NCBI GenBank assembly: GCA_033085395.1
Contig: JANQBS010000509.1
Location: 1-17,548 of the forward strand
Direction of reading: 5' to 3'
Origin: Xanthoparmelia taractica
Taxonomy: Eukaryota; Ascomycota; Lecanoromycetes; Lecanorales; Parmeliaceae
DNA: 17,548 bases
Numbering within the stretch: the stretch's first letter is position 1; the number at the start of each line of letters is the position of its first letter. Below are positions 8,626-17,497 of the stretch, piece after piece. A program made the translations under genes and the position numbers. Below the pieces are notes generated by a model, which was not told the DNA's origin, made no database searches, and was given only the letters and a program-made list of their open reading frames with translations.

Positions 8626-8780
8626 GTTATGTCAAAGTGATGTCCAATGTCCTTTGGATGGGGTGATGGTGCAGGAAGGAGTGGTGCAACGAGATGGATG
8701 GTGTAAGCAAGCTGTGTATTTGTGTTGCTTACCGCGCGCGCGGACCAAGATGTGTTGAACCATAAAAAGGCACTATAGAC
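8626..8780 (-). promoter_or_regulatory. upstream region / probable 5' leader of the 446-aa gene
   Basis: On the minus strand this short interval separates the start codon from the broken coding tract. It is pyrimidine-rich near the ATG (CACCACTCCTTCCTGCACC) and contains a CGCGCGCGCGG run at about 8731-8741. No TATA box in a clear position. The call rests on position and composition only. Confidence 0.3.
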
Positions 8781-9545
8781 TTAGGACTGGGAAAGCCTGC
8801 TCCGATTGCCAAGGACTTCTTGGGCCCGTATCTTAGTCAATGCTTTTTTGGCCCCTTCTCCCTGGATTGCTCTTACTTCAGTGGCCACGGCCAGCAACAC
8901 AGCGTAAGCCTCTCAACAGCGCTTCCACAGTACGGTCTGGGACTAAGGCAATAGCGGTGACGCCAGATGTTGGCCACTTTTTCTAACGTAGACTCGTCGC
9001 ATTGGAAACCTCTCCCCTATGCGCCGATTTGTCTATCTCAGCCAGGTAATACGCGCTTGCTTGCTGCAATACGTCTATCCCTTCCTCCAACGCTATATTT
9101 CCATCACCAGCCAAGCATATTAAGAAATCATTAAATGAGATAAACCTATGTTTTCCTTTAGCCGTCGTTCCTTACGAGTATGTCTGCTGCTGTTTGCAAG
9201 GGACTTTGGCTATGAAGCCATATGATGTTTTCCTAGGGGACAATTGCTCTCTTATAATCGTCGAAATCTATTATAGTACGATCGTAAATAGTTATCTTGG
9301 GCTTGGCATCGATCACATATCCCTCTGGTTCTTTCTGCCCCATCTACCAACATAGCGATATTCATACATCTGTCCACAAAGGGTCAGGTGTCTCCAGTGC
9401 AATGGTTACTATACTTTGGCTCATACGAAGTCAGCGATCCTTATAAAATCGCAGGCCAGGATGTTTGTTCGGTAAAGCTCAGCGAGCATCTCTTTCAATG
9501 CGGTTTGGCCGTAATGGTTATCCACAAGGCCTGGGTGCAGTGGCG
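8781..9545 (-). pseudogene. broken coding-like tract, unknown protein, several frames
   Basis: I do not recognise the product. Protein-like segments occur in order on the minus strand but in different frames: SPLHPGLVDNHYGQTALKEM (9545 to a TGA at 9421), EGYVIDAKPKITIYDRTIID (9343 to 9158, one internal TAG), KHRFISFNDFLICLAGDGNI followed by ALEEGIDVLQQASAYYLAEI (9171 to 8878, TAG at 8985-8983), and EAYAVLLAVATEVRAIQGEG (8912 to 8781). Consecutive frames overlap slightly, which suggests small indels rather than introns. CCAAC/GTATCC and TTTCACAG near 9590-9546 could be an intron in front of the first segment. The tract is of normal composition, so RIP did not break it. Competing frames in the same region also read plausibly in places, so the reconstruction is weak. 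Confidence 0.35.
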
Positions 9546-10072
9546 ACTGTGAAACTACCCTTTAGCTAGCCAAGATTTGGGCAGGGATACGTTGGCAAAT
9601 AGAGCCCTTTTGGCGACTCAATTCTACCAGTATTACAGTCTGATCGCTGCTCTATTTGCAAGTACATGTCTCTGAAACGGCTCGGTCGATACTGGCATAA
9701 GGAAAAGAGAGTATTGGGCTGGACTCCGCTTTGCCCTGGGGTCTGCCGTCGACGACTTGATCCTTTGGATTTTGAGCGATGTTCGGACTTGCTGCGGTCC
9801 TGGTATTGGAACATTGTTTTGAAACCAACCTGAATCGTAGCATGGTTCCAATAATTCAGAGCTAAAGCTTCATTCTTTCGAAGTGACAAGTCCTTGGGTA
9901 ACTAATTTGGCTGGCTATGGGCTTCTCACAACACGCTTCTAGCCACGATGACCAGAAGGTCCCTTGACAGGTTTGTACACACTGGAGCGATTCTCCCAAA
10001 AAAAGAAGACAAGCATGAGGAACAACTGCTCCACGGCAAGCATTTACCCAACCAAGCGGTAAATTTCATGCT
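9546..10072. other. interval with no supported gene
   Basis: Overlapping minus-strand open frames (up to 107 codons, 9566-9889) run in two frames at once and show no domain, start context or splice structure. They may be the far upstream remains of the broken tract at 8781-9545. Confidence 0.4.
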
Positions 10073-10432
10073 TTGAAACTCCGGAACTACTACAACAAAT
10101 GGCCCTCCACCGACAGTCTTGGCTCCATGAGCGTGAGATTCAGGCCATGTTACTTAGATGGGTGCAGGATCTATTGGGCCTCTTTGACAGCCATTGTTAT
10201 CAGAACAAGAGTGTCAATATCCGACCATCACGCCAAAACCCGGTATGCTTGTTTCAAAGCGGCACCGCAAGATACAGTGACCGAACACGAGGTTCGCCGG
10301 CTTCGGAAACGCTGGAGCATGTACTTCGCGGACCCTTTCTTCCCCTACGCCTTCCCTTTTCCCTTTGGGATGGGGGGTTTCTTCCTTGGCGGTTCAAGAA
10401 GCACGGGGAAGGAAGCGAATCCAGCACCGTGA
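10073..10432 (+). other. unassigned open frame, possibly part of a decayed gene
   Basis: A 119-codon plus-strand frame whose second half (EHEVRRLRKRWSMYFADPFF, then a Phe/Pro/Gly-rich end) looks protein-like, while the first half is better in the next frame (QAMLLRWVQDLLGLFDSHCY). The best segments lie in two overlapping frames, so it may be a frameshifted fragment or chance. No family recognised. Confidence 0.2.
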
Positions 10433-10489
10433 TACCTAAGGTACTTTGCTTATGCATTCGACTGCGGAGGTAAATTGGTGTTGAGACTT

Positions 10490-10839
10490 CCCTCGATCCG
10501 ATCGGCTGCCCTTTCCTCTATTCCCCCTTCAATCTAAATTTTTTTTTCAAAAGCCATATTAGTAGTCTCGTTTACACTAACCATCCTCTCCAGCTAAACA
10601 TTTCGGCTTTCCTAGAAACACCCCTTATCCCCTTATCCCCTTACCTCGTATTATCAAATAAGTAAACAATCCAGTAACCACACAACAATCCGACCGAACC
10701 GCCGACCCCATTCATTATCTTCCTACGCATCAGCAAAAAGTCGCCATTACACAAACCCCGACCGATATCGATGGGCATCAACACCCCGGTCCAGTTCGTT
10801 ACTGGAGAGTGCGGAGTGGCTTCTGTGCCCCGCCCGTAG
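10490..10839 (+). other. leader-like pyrimidine-rich stretch with 22-codon ORF
   Basis: From 10490 to 10770 the plus strand is rich in C, T and A and poor in G, like a fungal promoter or 5' UTR. It includes three tandem CCCCTTAT-type units at about 10621-10645. An ATG at 10771 opens MGINTPVQFVTGECGVASV and stops at TAG 10837-10839, which lies inside the SINE-like copy B. It resembles the front of a gene cut off by the repeat. A short chance ORF is equally possible. Confidence 0.3.
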
Positions 10840-10934
10840 GCAGAGACGTAGGCATCTTGGCGTTCGAGTCGCTGACCGGCCCTCGAGATAGGTCCGAACT
10901 CTTTTGTTTTTTTTGTTTTGTTTTGTTTTTTTCC
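10810..10934 (+). repeat. SINE-like tRNA-derived repeat, copy B
   Basis: Contains TGCGGAGTGGC (A-box-like, 10810-10820), the 20-base core shared with copy A (10838-10857), GCGTTCGAGTCGC (B-box-like, 10860-10872) and GAACTCTTTTG followed by a T/G-rich tail to 10934. Around the B box, TGGCG and CGCTG can pair to form a five-pair T-arm with a seven-base loop TTCGAGT, so this copy keeps more tRNA character than copy A. The A-to-B spacing of about 50 nt is close to that of a tRNA. Confidence 0.5.
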
Positions 10935-11137
10935 CTAGATTTCCCCCCCCTTCCGGACGAGCTTCCCTGAAAGAGTTTCGTGATCTGGGTTGTTTTCAAC
11001 TATATATAGGTTTTGGCTTTTTCTCAGAAAATGCTGCAATTGCGATGTAATACTCGGGTCACTCATCAACACATATTCTTCGGTATTTTTCAAGACAGCT
11101 GAGTACCTTTTTTGGGTATGCATGCTCCGTCAAACGT
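10935..11137. other. interval with no supported gene
   Basis: A minus-strand 62-codon open frame (10935-11123) covers it but has no recognisable content. Upstream parts of the decayed membrane-protein gene might lie here, but I cannot identify them. Confidence 0.35.
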
Positions 11138-11167
11138 ATGCGAAGAAATTGGCTGCGGCATCTACGC

Positions 11168-12046
11168 TTCAATATTTGCGGAGTCTTGTTAGTTTTCACC
11201 ATAACCTGGCAGACATGTTTGTTATGTCGAACAGCATCTCGTGGAACAAATCAAACTCGATATTTTGGCCACGGTCTTTGTGGTCATAGCTCCGACATTT
11301 CTAAGGTCTCCATATGCATCTTCATTCTGCGCTTGCTAGGAGACGCAGCTGCAACGAAGGGGAGAAGATTCCTGTATGTTCTGGCGCTCATAATATCTGT
11401 CCCAACCTTGTGCAGATCATCAGTCTCTTAGTCCAAAGTAGTCCCATGGCCAAGATCAAGGCAGGGAACGCAGATAGTGCAACAGCTGCAAATATTGAAA
11501 CAGCTACTATCACTTAGTAAAGCCGAAGCATTCGATTCGCTTACTGCTGAACGAACCTCTAACATACAGGCAAAACCCTCTTAAATAATTCAGCTCGAAT
11601 ATTCGCAGCTTTTGCACTAACGGCGTCCCCTGCCTTGATCCTCAAAGACGTGCAACTGAACTTGCCTCACCAAGGTAGCTTCATACCTCCTCGAGGCTTA
11701 GAAATTCTGCAAGCAGTTCGTACCTTACATTTCAGAAGTCTTTCACTAATTCTGGATAATGACGGTGTATGCTCACTAGTGAGGGTAACTCTTATTTAAT
11801 TGCTTCAAGGTCAATGCCGAGTATTCCCACAATCGACAGCCCCGAGAGAACAATATCAGGATTTGGCGTTTCGGACGAAGTCGTATAGACGAAGAAGATG
11901 ATGGATTTCACGATAAAGGCTTTGTCTCAAACGTGGACATGGACGTGGACGTGGTCGTGATCAAGGTCGGGAATCCGTTCGAGATAGATTTCGAGGTTGG
12001 GGTCGAGGTGAGGTCGACGGCAGGGTCGAGGCTAGTAGCTTCCTGA
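11168..12046 (+). pseudogene. decayed fungal rhodopsin-domain (Pth11-like) integral membrane protein gene
   Basis: The order of segments fits the fungal rhodopsin-domain family of seven-helix plasma-membrane proteins: GVLLVFTIT (frame from 11138); GRHVCYVEQHLVEQIKLD continuing to VFVVIAPTFL (11208-11303); KVSICIFILRLLGD continuing to FLYVLALIISVPT (11303-11407); LVQIISLLVQSSPMAKI (11407-11457); two stops (11548-11562); then FAALTASP-like helix and ALILKDVQLNL with VRTLHFRSLSL (11563-11799); then an acidic cytoplasmic tail (11789-12046). Family hallmarks seen are GxGRH before a helix, KxSICxFxLRL, the LxQxxPxAK motif and LKDVQLNL. The frames switch at about 11206, 11303 and 11407 with no loss of residues, pointing to single-base indels. 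Base composition is normal, so RIP is not the cause. Family members act as receptor-like membrane proteins, but this copy cannot give a full protein unless the indels are sequence errors. An intron near 11517-11600 is possible. Confidence 0.7.
11932..11958 (+). repeat. GTGGAC hexamer tandem repeat
   Basis: About four imperfect GTGGAC/ATGGAC units. In the tail frame of the decayed membrane-protein gene they encode the DMDVDVVV run. Confidence 0.7.
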
Positions 12047-12326
12047 AAGGGATAGCGATTGATTGAATGATGAGACCCTGATTCTGAAACGGGTGACACA
12101 AGTGATGCTTGATTTGTATCTCTCCAGCTTGCCCTTCAAACTTTGTAGATATTTCTAGTGTTCAATAGTTGAAACGGTTGGTTTTTAGGGCTGAAGTACA
12201 CTAATTGCCAGATCTGGATATCGAAAATACAACAACTATTAGATATACAAGACCAAATATCGGATTATCAGTTGAATTACGAGAGGAGTAGTCTATAAAA
12301 GTCCAACGCTCTAATTAATACGCTAG
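12047..12326. other. interval with no supported gene
   Basis: Follows the decayed membrane-protein gene. The sequence becomes gradually more AT-rich and no coding frame, RNA gene or repeat is evident. Confidence 0.5.
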
Positions 12327-12393
12327 TATAGGGCTAAATCTTAGGGCTTACCGTGGGAAAAGCTCTAGTTTAGCCCTAAGTGCTAGCCCTAAG
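12327..12393. repeat. imperfect inverted repeat of TTAGGGCTA-type arms
   Basis: The left arm 12327-12350 and right arm 12370-12393 pair at 18 of 24 positions around a 19-base loop. Each arm carries two copies of a TAGGGCT/AGCCCTA motif. It sits just before the putative 5' LTR start (12417). It may be a terminal inverted repeat of a small DNA element or a structured insertion site. Only single TTAGGG units occur, so it is not a telomere tract. Confidence 0.6.
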
Positions 12394-12416
12394 GCCTACT
12401 TGGAGCTACCTTACCT

Positions 12417-12640
12417 TGTTGAAAATAGGGGCATTCAGCCCTATCACACTAGTGGGCTTGGCACTAGATATTTCCTCTCCAGTAGTTCTTAGCTAGGTTG
12501 ATCCCCGTAGAGTACTCAATTAAGTCGTTATAGGCCTAGTTATTCAATAGATTATAAGCTCGATAGTGCTATCGCCTGCCAGTACCTTCTGCACGTCGCC
12601 GTCGCTATCTATAGCCTATCTATAATAAAAAGAAGTCTCT
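12417..12640 (+). mobile_element. putative 5' LTR of the copia element
   Basis: Starts TGTTGAAAATAG, comparable with TGTTGAACATAG at 17498 where the 3' LTR should begin. It contains TATA-like sequence (CTATAATAAAAAG, about 12620-12632) and passes into the RIP block where Gag should follow. The right end and primer-binding site could not be located. The LTR copy at 17498 leaves the window after 51 bases and diverges quickly, so identity is unproven. This stretch is less RIP-mutated than the body. Confidence 0.35.
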
Positions 12641-12899
12641 CTATAAGAGCACTGTGTTAAGTCTATCTATAATAGTATTATATTATCAAAATACACTTAA
12701 AGATTATCTATAATAGCACTTATAAACTTATATTATTATTACTCTACGAAAGAATATAATAAAGAATATCTATAAGTTAAAGATTTTTATTCTTAACTCG
12801 AATAACTACGAAAAATAATTCGCTTTAATAAAGATCAAATTATAAGTAAAAGAAGGGATCTATATCTTAAAATAGATAAAAGTAATATATATAGTATTA

Positions 12900-13690
12900 T
12901 TTTTTAATTAGAGAGTCGATTATAATAAGCTTAATGAATTAATAAAGAAACTCTTTCTAATTAAAACGAATATAGTCGATATAATATTAATTATCAATTA
13001 ATCGATAGCTAAGAATTAATAAAATGCTTTAATAAGAAAGTATAAGAATATTAGAAAGCAAGTTATTATAAATAAGTAGAAAGAGTTCGTTAATTATTAG
13101 AAGAAGAAGAAATAAATAGTTCAAGATACGTGGGCTGCGCTTTATAAGATTCGCAATAATATTCTAGCGATTAAGCTAATTTTGGCTGAGGCCTATAATA
13201 CTAAAGAACTTCTCTATTAACTCTATGATTTCTTATTATTCGAATATAACACTACAATAGCTATCTTAAAGTCAAATAAAGAGAAAGATGCGAATAAAGT
13301 TCTTCGTATATTATAAGAAGCTAAAGATTTAATAAAGGCTATAAATAAGTTAGAGATATATGCTTATCGATCGTAAACTTATCGTTAATAATTAAGTAAA
13401 GAATATCAAAACCGCTTTCCTGATAACCAAAGATTAAAGACTTTATATCGTCTATCTACTTAGTTAACTCGTAAGCCCCGATACTATATATATAATAAAA
13501 AAGATTATAAGATTTAAGATTACGAAGCTTTTAAGGTAATAAAGAAATTAATTTATATATTAAAAGAGAAGAAGTCTAAGAAGAAGATTATATTCGCTAA
13601 GTACTTTAAGAAGAATAATAAGAAATCTTAAAGAGCGTATAAGACTGAATTAGACTTAGTATTAGATATCACTTAGAAAGCTACAAGTAA
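12900..13690 (+). pseudogene. copia Gag region, RIP-inactivated
   Basis: Reading through stops gives TWAALYKIRNNILAIKLILA (from about 13129) and EAKDLIKAINKLEIYAYRS, as in the helical copia-type Gag. A degenerate zinc knuckle follows at 13482-13530 (YYIYNKKDYKI). In functional relatives this position is CxxC...C...H. Here the Cys codons have become Tyr (TGC/TGT to TAC/TAT, the G-to-A side of RIP). The start is not identifiable. Confidence 0.65.
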
Positions 13691-13699
13691 GCTAAACTC

Positions 13700-13800
13700 C
13701 CTCTCGTAAATTATTAATATCGGCGCGTTATCTTATATAATTAATAAACTTAATCTCTTTAGTGACCCTCTTACTTGAATAAAGAGACGTACTATTAAGA
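13700..13800 (+). pseudogene. copia aspartic protease active-site region
   Basis: IINIGALSYIINKLNLF begins at 13710. The copia protease active site is D(T/S)GA, and here the codons at 13716-13727 read Asn-Ile-Gly-Ala. Asp to Asn and Thr to Ile are both single RIP-type transitions. The enzyme would cleave the polyprotein and is dead in this copy. Confidence 0.65.
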
Positions 13801-14379
13801 TTAAAGAAAGAATATTATATATAGATTATATAAGAATAATTATTCTACGAAGTCGATTAGAAAGAGTAGTGTCTATTTAGCGAGTATATTATATGTTTAA
13901 ACTCGATGCTAATCTATTATTATATAAGAGATTATATATATTAGACCTAATAGATAGATTTAATATTAATTTAATCTATCTTTAAGTAAACGACGTGAAT
14001 CTTCTAAAAGTGAATTATAAGAAAGAAGTATACGTGCTCTCTTAAATATTAAGTTAATTTTTTAATAAACTAGCGTAACGAGATCAAATATAATAGCGAG
14101 TCCCCGAGTTAGTATAAGCAAATATTAAGTAGTCTACGCCTACTAATTAAGTTTTAGTTAATAATAATAACGATTAAAATATAATAATCGATCTCGAAGT
14201 AGAAGTTCAATTAAAGAAAGAGATTTAATTATCATAGTTAGCGAAGAATTACTTTCTAATATATAAATAATTTACTTATCTTAAGATCAACATTATTATT
14301 AAACTTTATAAAGTTATTACTTATTAGTCTATATATCGATTTAAGTATAAGAAATTCTATAAGATATACGCAATTAAAA

Positions 14380-14960
14380 AGATAAAGAAGAAGATTACTC
14401 GTATAGTGACTCTAAGAAAGAATAAGATTCTAGATTTAATTTCAATTAATGCGTATAACTCGTTTTCAAAGATTCTTATTGATAATATTACGTTTCTAGA
14501 AATCGTTAATAATCACTTTAAAAAGCACTAAAAAATTTATTTAAAGAATAGAAAATTGATCTCAGCGAAGTTAAATATATAAAGAGCTAATATAAAACTT
14601 TAAATTAAGAGGAAATTAAAGGCTATTAGACTTAATAACGTCTTAAAGCTTCTAGTAATCGTTAAGCTATAAGTAAAGAAATATAAATTAGCTCTTTAAG
14701 AAATAAAATTATATATATTATATTAGAATAACGTCGTCGAGAGATCTATTTAAATAATTAAGGCGAATATATATATAATACTTTATAACTCTTAGCTATC
14801 GCTTAAATTTTAAAACGAAGTAGCAATAATCGATATATTTTTAAGAAATTATACTTTAGTTAATTTAATCGTTAACGAAAAGACGATTAATTCGAAGTAG
14901 ATATATATTAAAAAGCTTTTATCGATTAATTATATTAGAGTATAAAATTATAAGTATATT
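14380..14960 (+). pseudogene. copia integrase core, RIP-inactivated
   Basis: Segments in order: AYNSFSKILIDNITFLKI-like start, AIRLNNVLKL (14622-14651) in place of the LRSDNGxEF motif with the catalytic Asp now Asn (14634-14636), a stop then NNVVERSI in place of QNGVAER, and ILYNS...LSLKF...NEVAIIDIFLRNYT (about 14778-14860) matching the LPxxFWxEA helix region. Integrase would insert the cDNA. The catalytic residues are lost. Confidence 0.75.
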
Positions 14961-15784
14961 ATCTAGTTAATTTAGACTCTTATTCGATTTATATTTAAAG
15001 AAATAAATTAATATTAAAAGAAAGAGAGACTATCTTAATAAGATTTAACTCTAAAATAACGAAGTAATATTATATCTATATTTTAGACTTAAAAAGATAT
15101 ATTAAGTCGTTAATTATTATATTCTTTAAAAATATAAAGAATAATAAGATCGATTTAAAGCTTTTAAAGATTACTCTAAATAAGTTAATTACTCGTAATC
15201 TTATAAAACGTTTATCTATCTTATTTTCAATTAATTAAATAACTTTATAAAAAATCTTATAAAAGAGAGTAATTAAAAATATAAGCTCAATAGAGATAAC
15301 TATAATCACATTATTAATATTAATAACTTCGTCTTCTTCTATATCTTTAATAAAAGTAAACGTTTTAATTAATTAAATTACTTCGCAAGAGAAAATAATT
15401 AAGAATATAGTCTTAATAGATTAAACTATAACTAAATCACAGTTATAGTAATTAATAACTTTGTATTCTCTTAAGTCTTTAATATCGTCTCTAATATTAG
15501 AGTTATTATCTTCTAATTCTCTAATTTAGCCCCTAATTTAGTCTTTAAGACTATCGCTATATATATTATCTTTATAATCACATATTTCTATATCTACCCC
15601 GATATATATTAATCTTTAAGTATATAATATATTATAGATATCTATTTTAAAGAGAAAGAGAGATAGCGAGATAAATAAGAAAGAGAAGATAATAAAGTAT
15701 ATTAGAATACTATTAATAATAAAGACTATAAAAATTAAGAGAGATAAGAAAGACTTAGTAATTATTTTTATTTTAAATATATAC

Positions 15785-16560
15785 GAAGAAGTCATTAATT
15801 ACTTAATATAAGATCGAGAATAACTTTAGATTATTAAAAATAAGATTTTATAATTAAAAGAAAATAATATATAAATTACTAAAGTCTCGTCTAATAAAGT
15901 TAATATAATAACTTATAAATAAATATTTAATGTTAAATATAATAAGAATAATATTATATAGAAGTTTAAGATAAGATTAATAATTAGAGAATTCTTATAG
16001 ATTTATAGAATTAACTATAATAAAATCTTCGCCCCTATCGTTCGAATAAATATAATATAAGCTATACTAACTTTAATAATTATTAGAGACTTAGAGTTAA
16101 AATAAATCGACGTTAATAACGTCTTTATTAAGTCTTAACTTCGTTATTTAATTAAAATATATATTTTTTTAAGAATTAATATAAACGAAGATCAATATCT
16201 AAGATTACTTTAAAGTCTATATAATCTTAAGTAAGCGATCTATAACTAATACTTTACATGCAATAAAGAGTTAATTAAATTAAGCTTCTTTTTATCGAAA
16301 TTAAACTCGTATTTATATATTTATAGAAGAAGATAGCTAATTATACTAATTTATATTAATAATATCTTTATTATTTCGTCGTCTAAAGATTAAATTTAGT
16401 AATTTAAAAATTAATTTATTAGAAAATTTAAAAGAGATCGATTAAATAAAACTATTAGAATTAGTTAGATAATCTATATTAAAAGCGTTCTAAAGAAATT
16501 AAATATAAAGAAAGATAAGTATTATAAGACGAAAATTTCTATAAATAATTATAATGCGAT
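15785..16560 (+). pseudogene. copia reverse transcriptase, RIP-inactivated
   Basis: The frame with codon starts of remainder 2 reads, through stops, KFKIRLIIREFL (YKARLVxRGFxQ), NYNKIFAPIVR (DYxxTFAPVVR), IDVNNVFIKS (MDVxTAFLNG), SLYNLK-stop-A (SLYGLKQA) and finally YINNIFIIS at 16352-16378 in place of YVDDIxI. Both catalytic Asp codons of the YxDD box are AAT. The order and spacing match Ty1/copia RT closely, so the family call is firm even though the gene is dead. Confidence 0.85.
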
Positions 16561-16589
16561 TAATCTAGCTACTTTAAAAGAAGAACGAA

Positions 16590-17310
16590 TCGATCGCGAA
16601 AATTACGTAAGAGTTATAAACAAATTAATATATATAATAATATACACTTGTTCTAATATTATATTCGCACTTAAAAAATTAAATTAATATATAAGTAATT
16701 TAACTATTCGTTATGATTAGAGAGTAAAGACTTTACTAAAATATATACGATCTAATTCTAATATATTACTTATTTATAGAGAAAATAGTTACAAGTTTAT
16801 GTAATTAATTAATTACTCTAATATAAATTACGTTATAAATAAAAATCGAAGATTTATAATAAATTAAGTTTTTATATTAAAGAAAGATTTAATTTTATAG
16901 ATAAGTAGAAAATAGCGATTTATATTAACTTTAACTATAAAAGTTGAATATATAATTCTATTAGAGTGCTTTAGATAGATTATTTAACTAATTAATTTAT
17001 TTACAAAACTTAAATATCGTGAAATTATTAATTTAATACGTTAATAGATAAATATTTAAATCTTAATTAATTTAAAGATAATAATAAAATTAAAAGAAGA
17101 TAATAACGAGATTATTATATTAATTAAGAATTATTAAATTAATAAACGATTAAAATATATTAATATAATCTATTACTACGTTAGAGAGCTTTAGAAGTAT
17201 AAGAAGATTAATATAAACTACGTCTTAATCGATAAGATAATTGCTAATAAACTTATTAAGTCGCTAGCTAAATAGAAGTTTAATAAATTTCTTAAATTTA
17301 TAGATATACG
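16590..17310 (+). pseudogene. copia RNase H and pol C-terminus, RIP-inactivated
   Basis: ENYVRVINKLIYIIIYTCSN (from about 16598) matches the YQRAIGxLMYxxxxTRPDI linker. LTIKVEYIILLE (16931-16966) matches the RNase H SSTEAEYxAL motif with Ala changed to Val and Glu kept. RLKYINIIYYYVREL (about 17149-17193) matches the KHIDIxYHFxR motif. KIIANKLIKSLAKXKFNKFL (X a stop, about 17236-17295) matches the pol end DxLTKPLxxxKFxxF. About 150 bp of 3' untranslated sequence then leads to the LTR. Confidence 0.8.
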
Positions 17311-17472
17311 AATAACTTATTAGAAAGAGAGACTTAGTAGTAAGAAGAGTGAAACCTACAATATACTCGCCTTTAGAAGTCTTAATAGTTTAACTCGTTT
17401 AGAAATATGACTAGACTTATCGATAGAAGTTCTATATAATTATTCTAATTAAGTTCGTTAATTGAGATATCT

Positions 17473-17489
17473 CTACGGGTCGGAAAGGT
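17473..17489 (+). repeat. 17-bp inverted repeat, right copy
   Basis: CTACGGGTCGGAAAGGT, the exact reverse complement of 435-451. It lies within the purine-rich stretch immediately before the putative 3' LTR of the copia element. Confidence 0.8.
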
Positions 17490-17497
17490 GTGGTATC

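Noticed and set aside
9566..9889. 107-codon minus-strand frame
   Set aside because: Two other minus-strand frames are also open over the same bases, and no domain or splice context supports any one of them.
10810..10880. Functional tRNA gene at SINE-like copy B
   Set aside because: Only A/B-box-like elements and a T-arm can be seen. I could not build acceptor and anticodon stems, so it is not called as a tRNA.
12338..12395. Telomere-like TTAGGG/CCCTAA units
   Set aside because: Only isolated units within an inverted repeat, not a tandem array, and internal to the window.
13129..13700. Reading the right block as a degraded host gene
   Set aside because: The ordered Gag knuckle, protease, integrase, RT and RNase H segments identify a copia retrotransposon.
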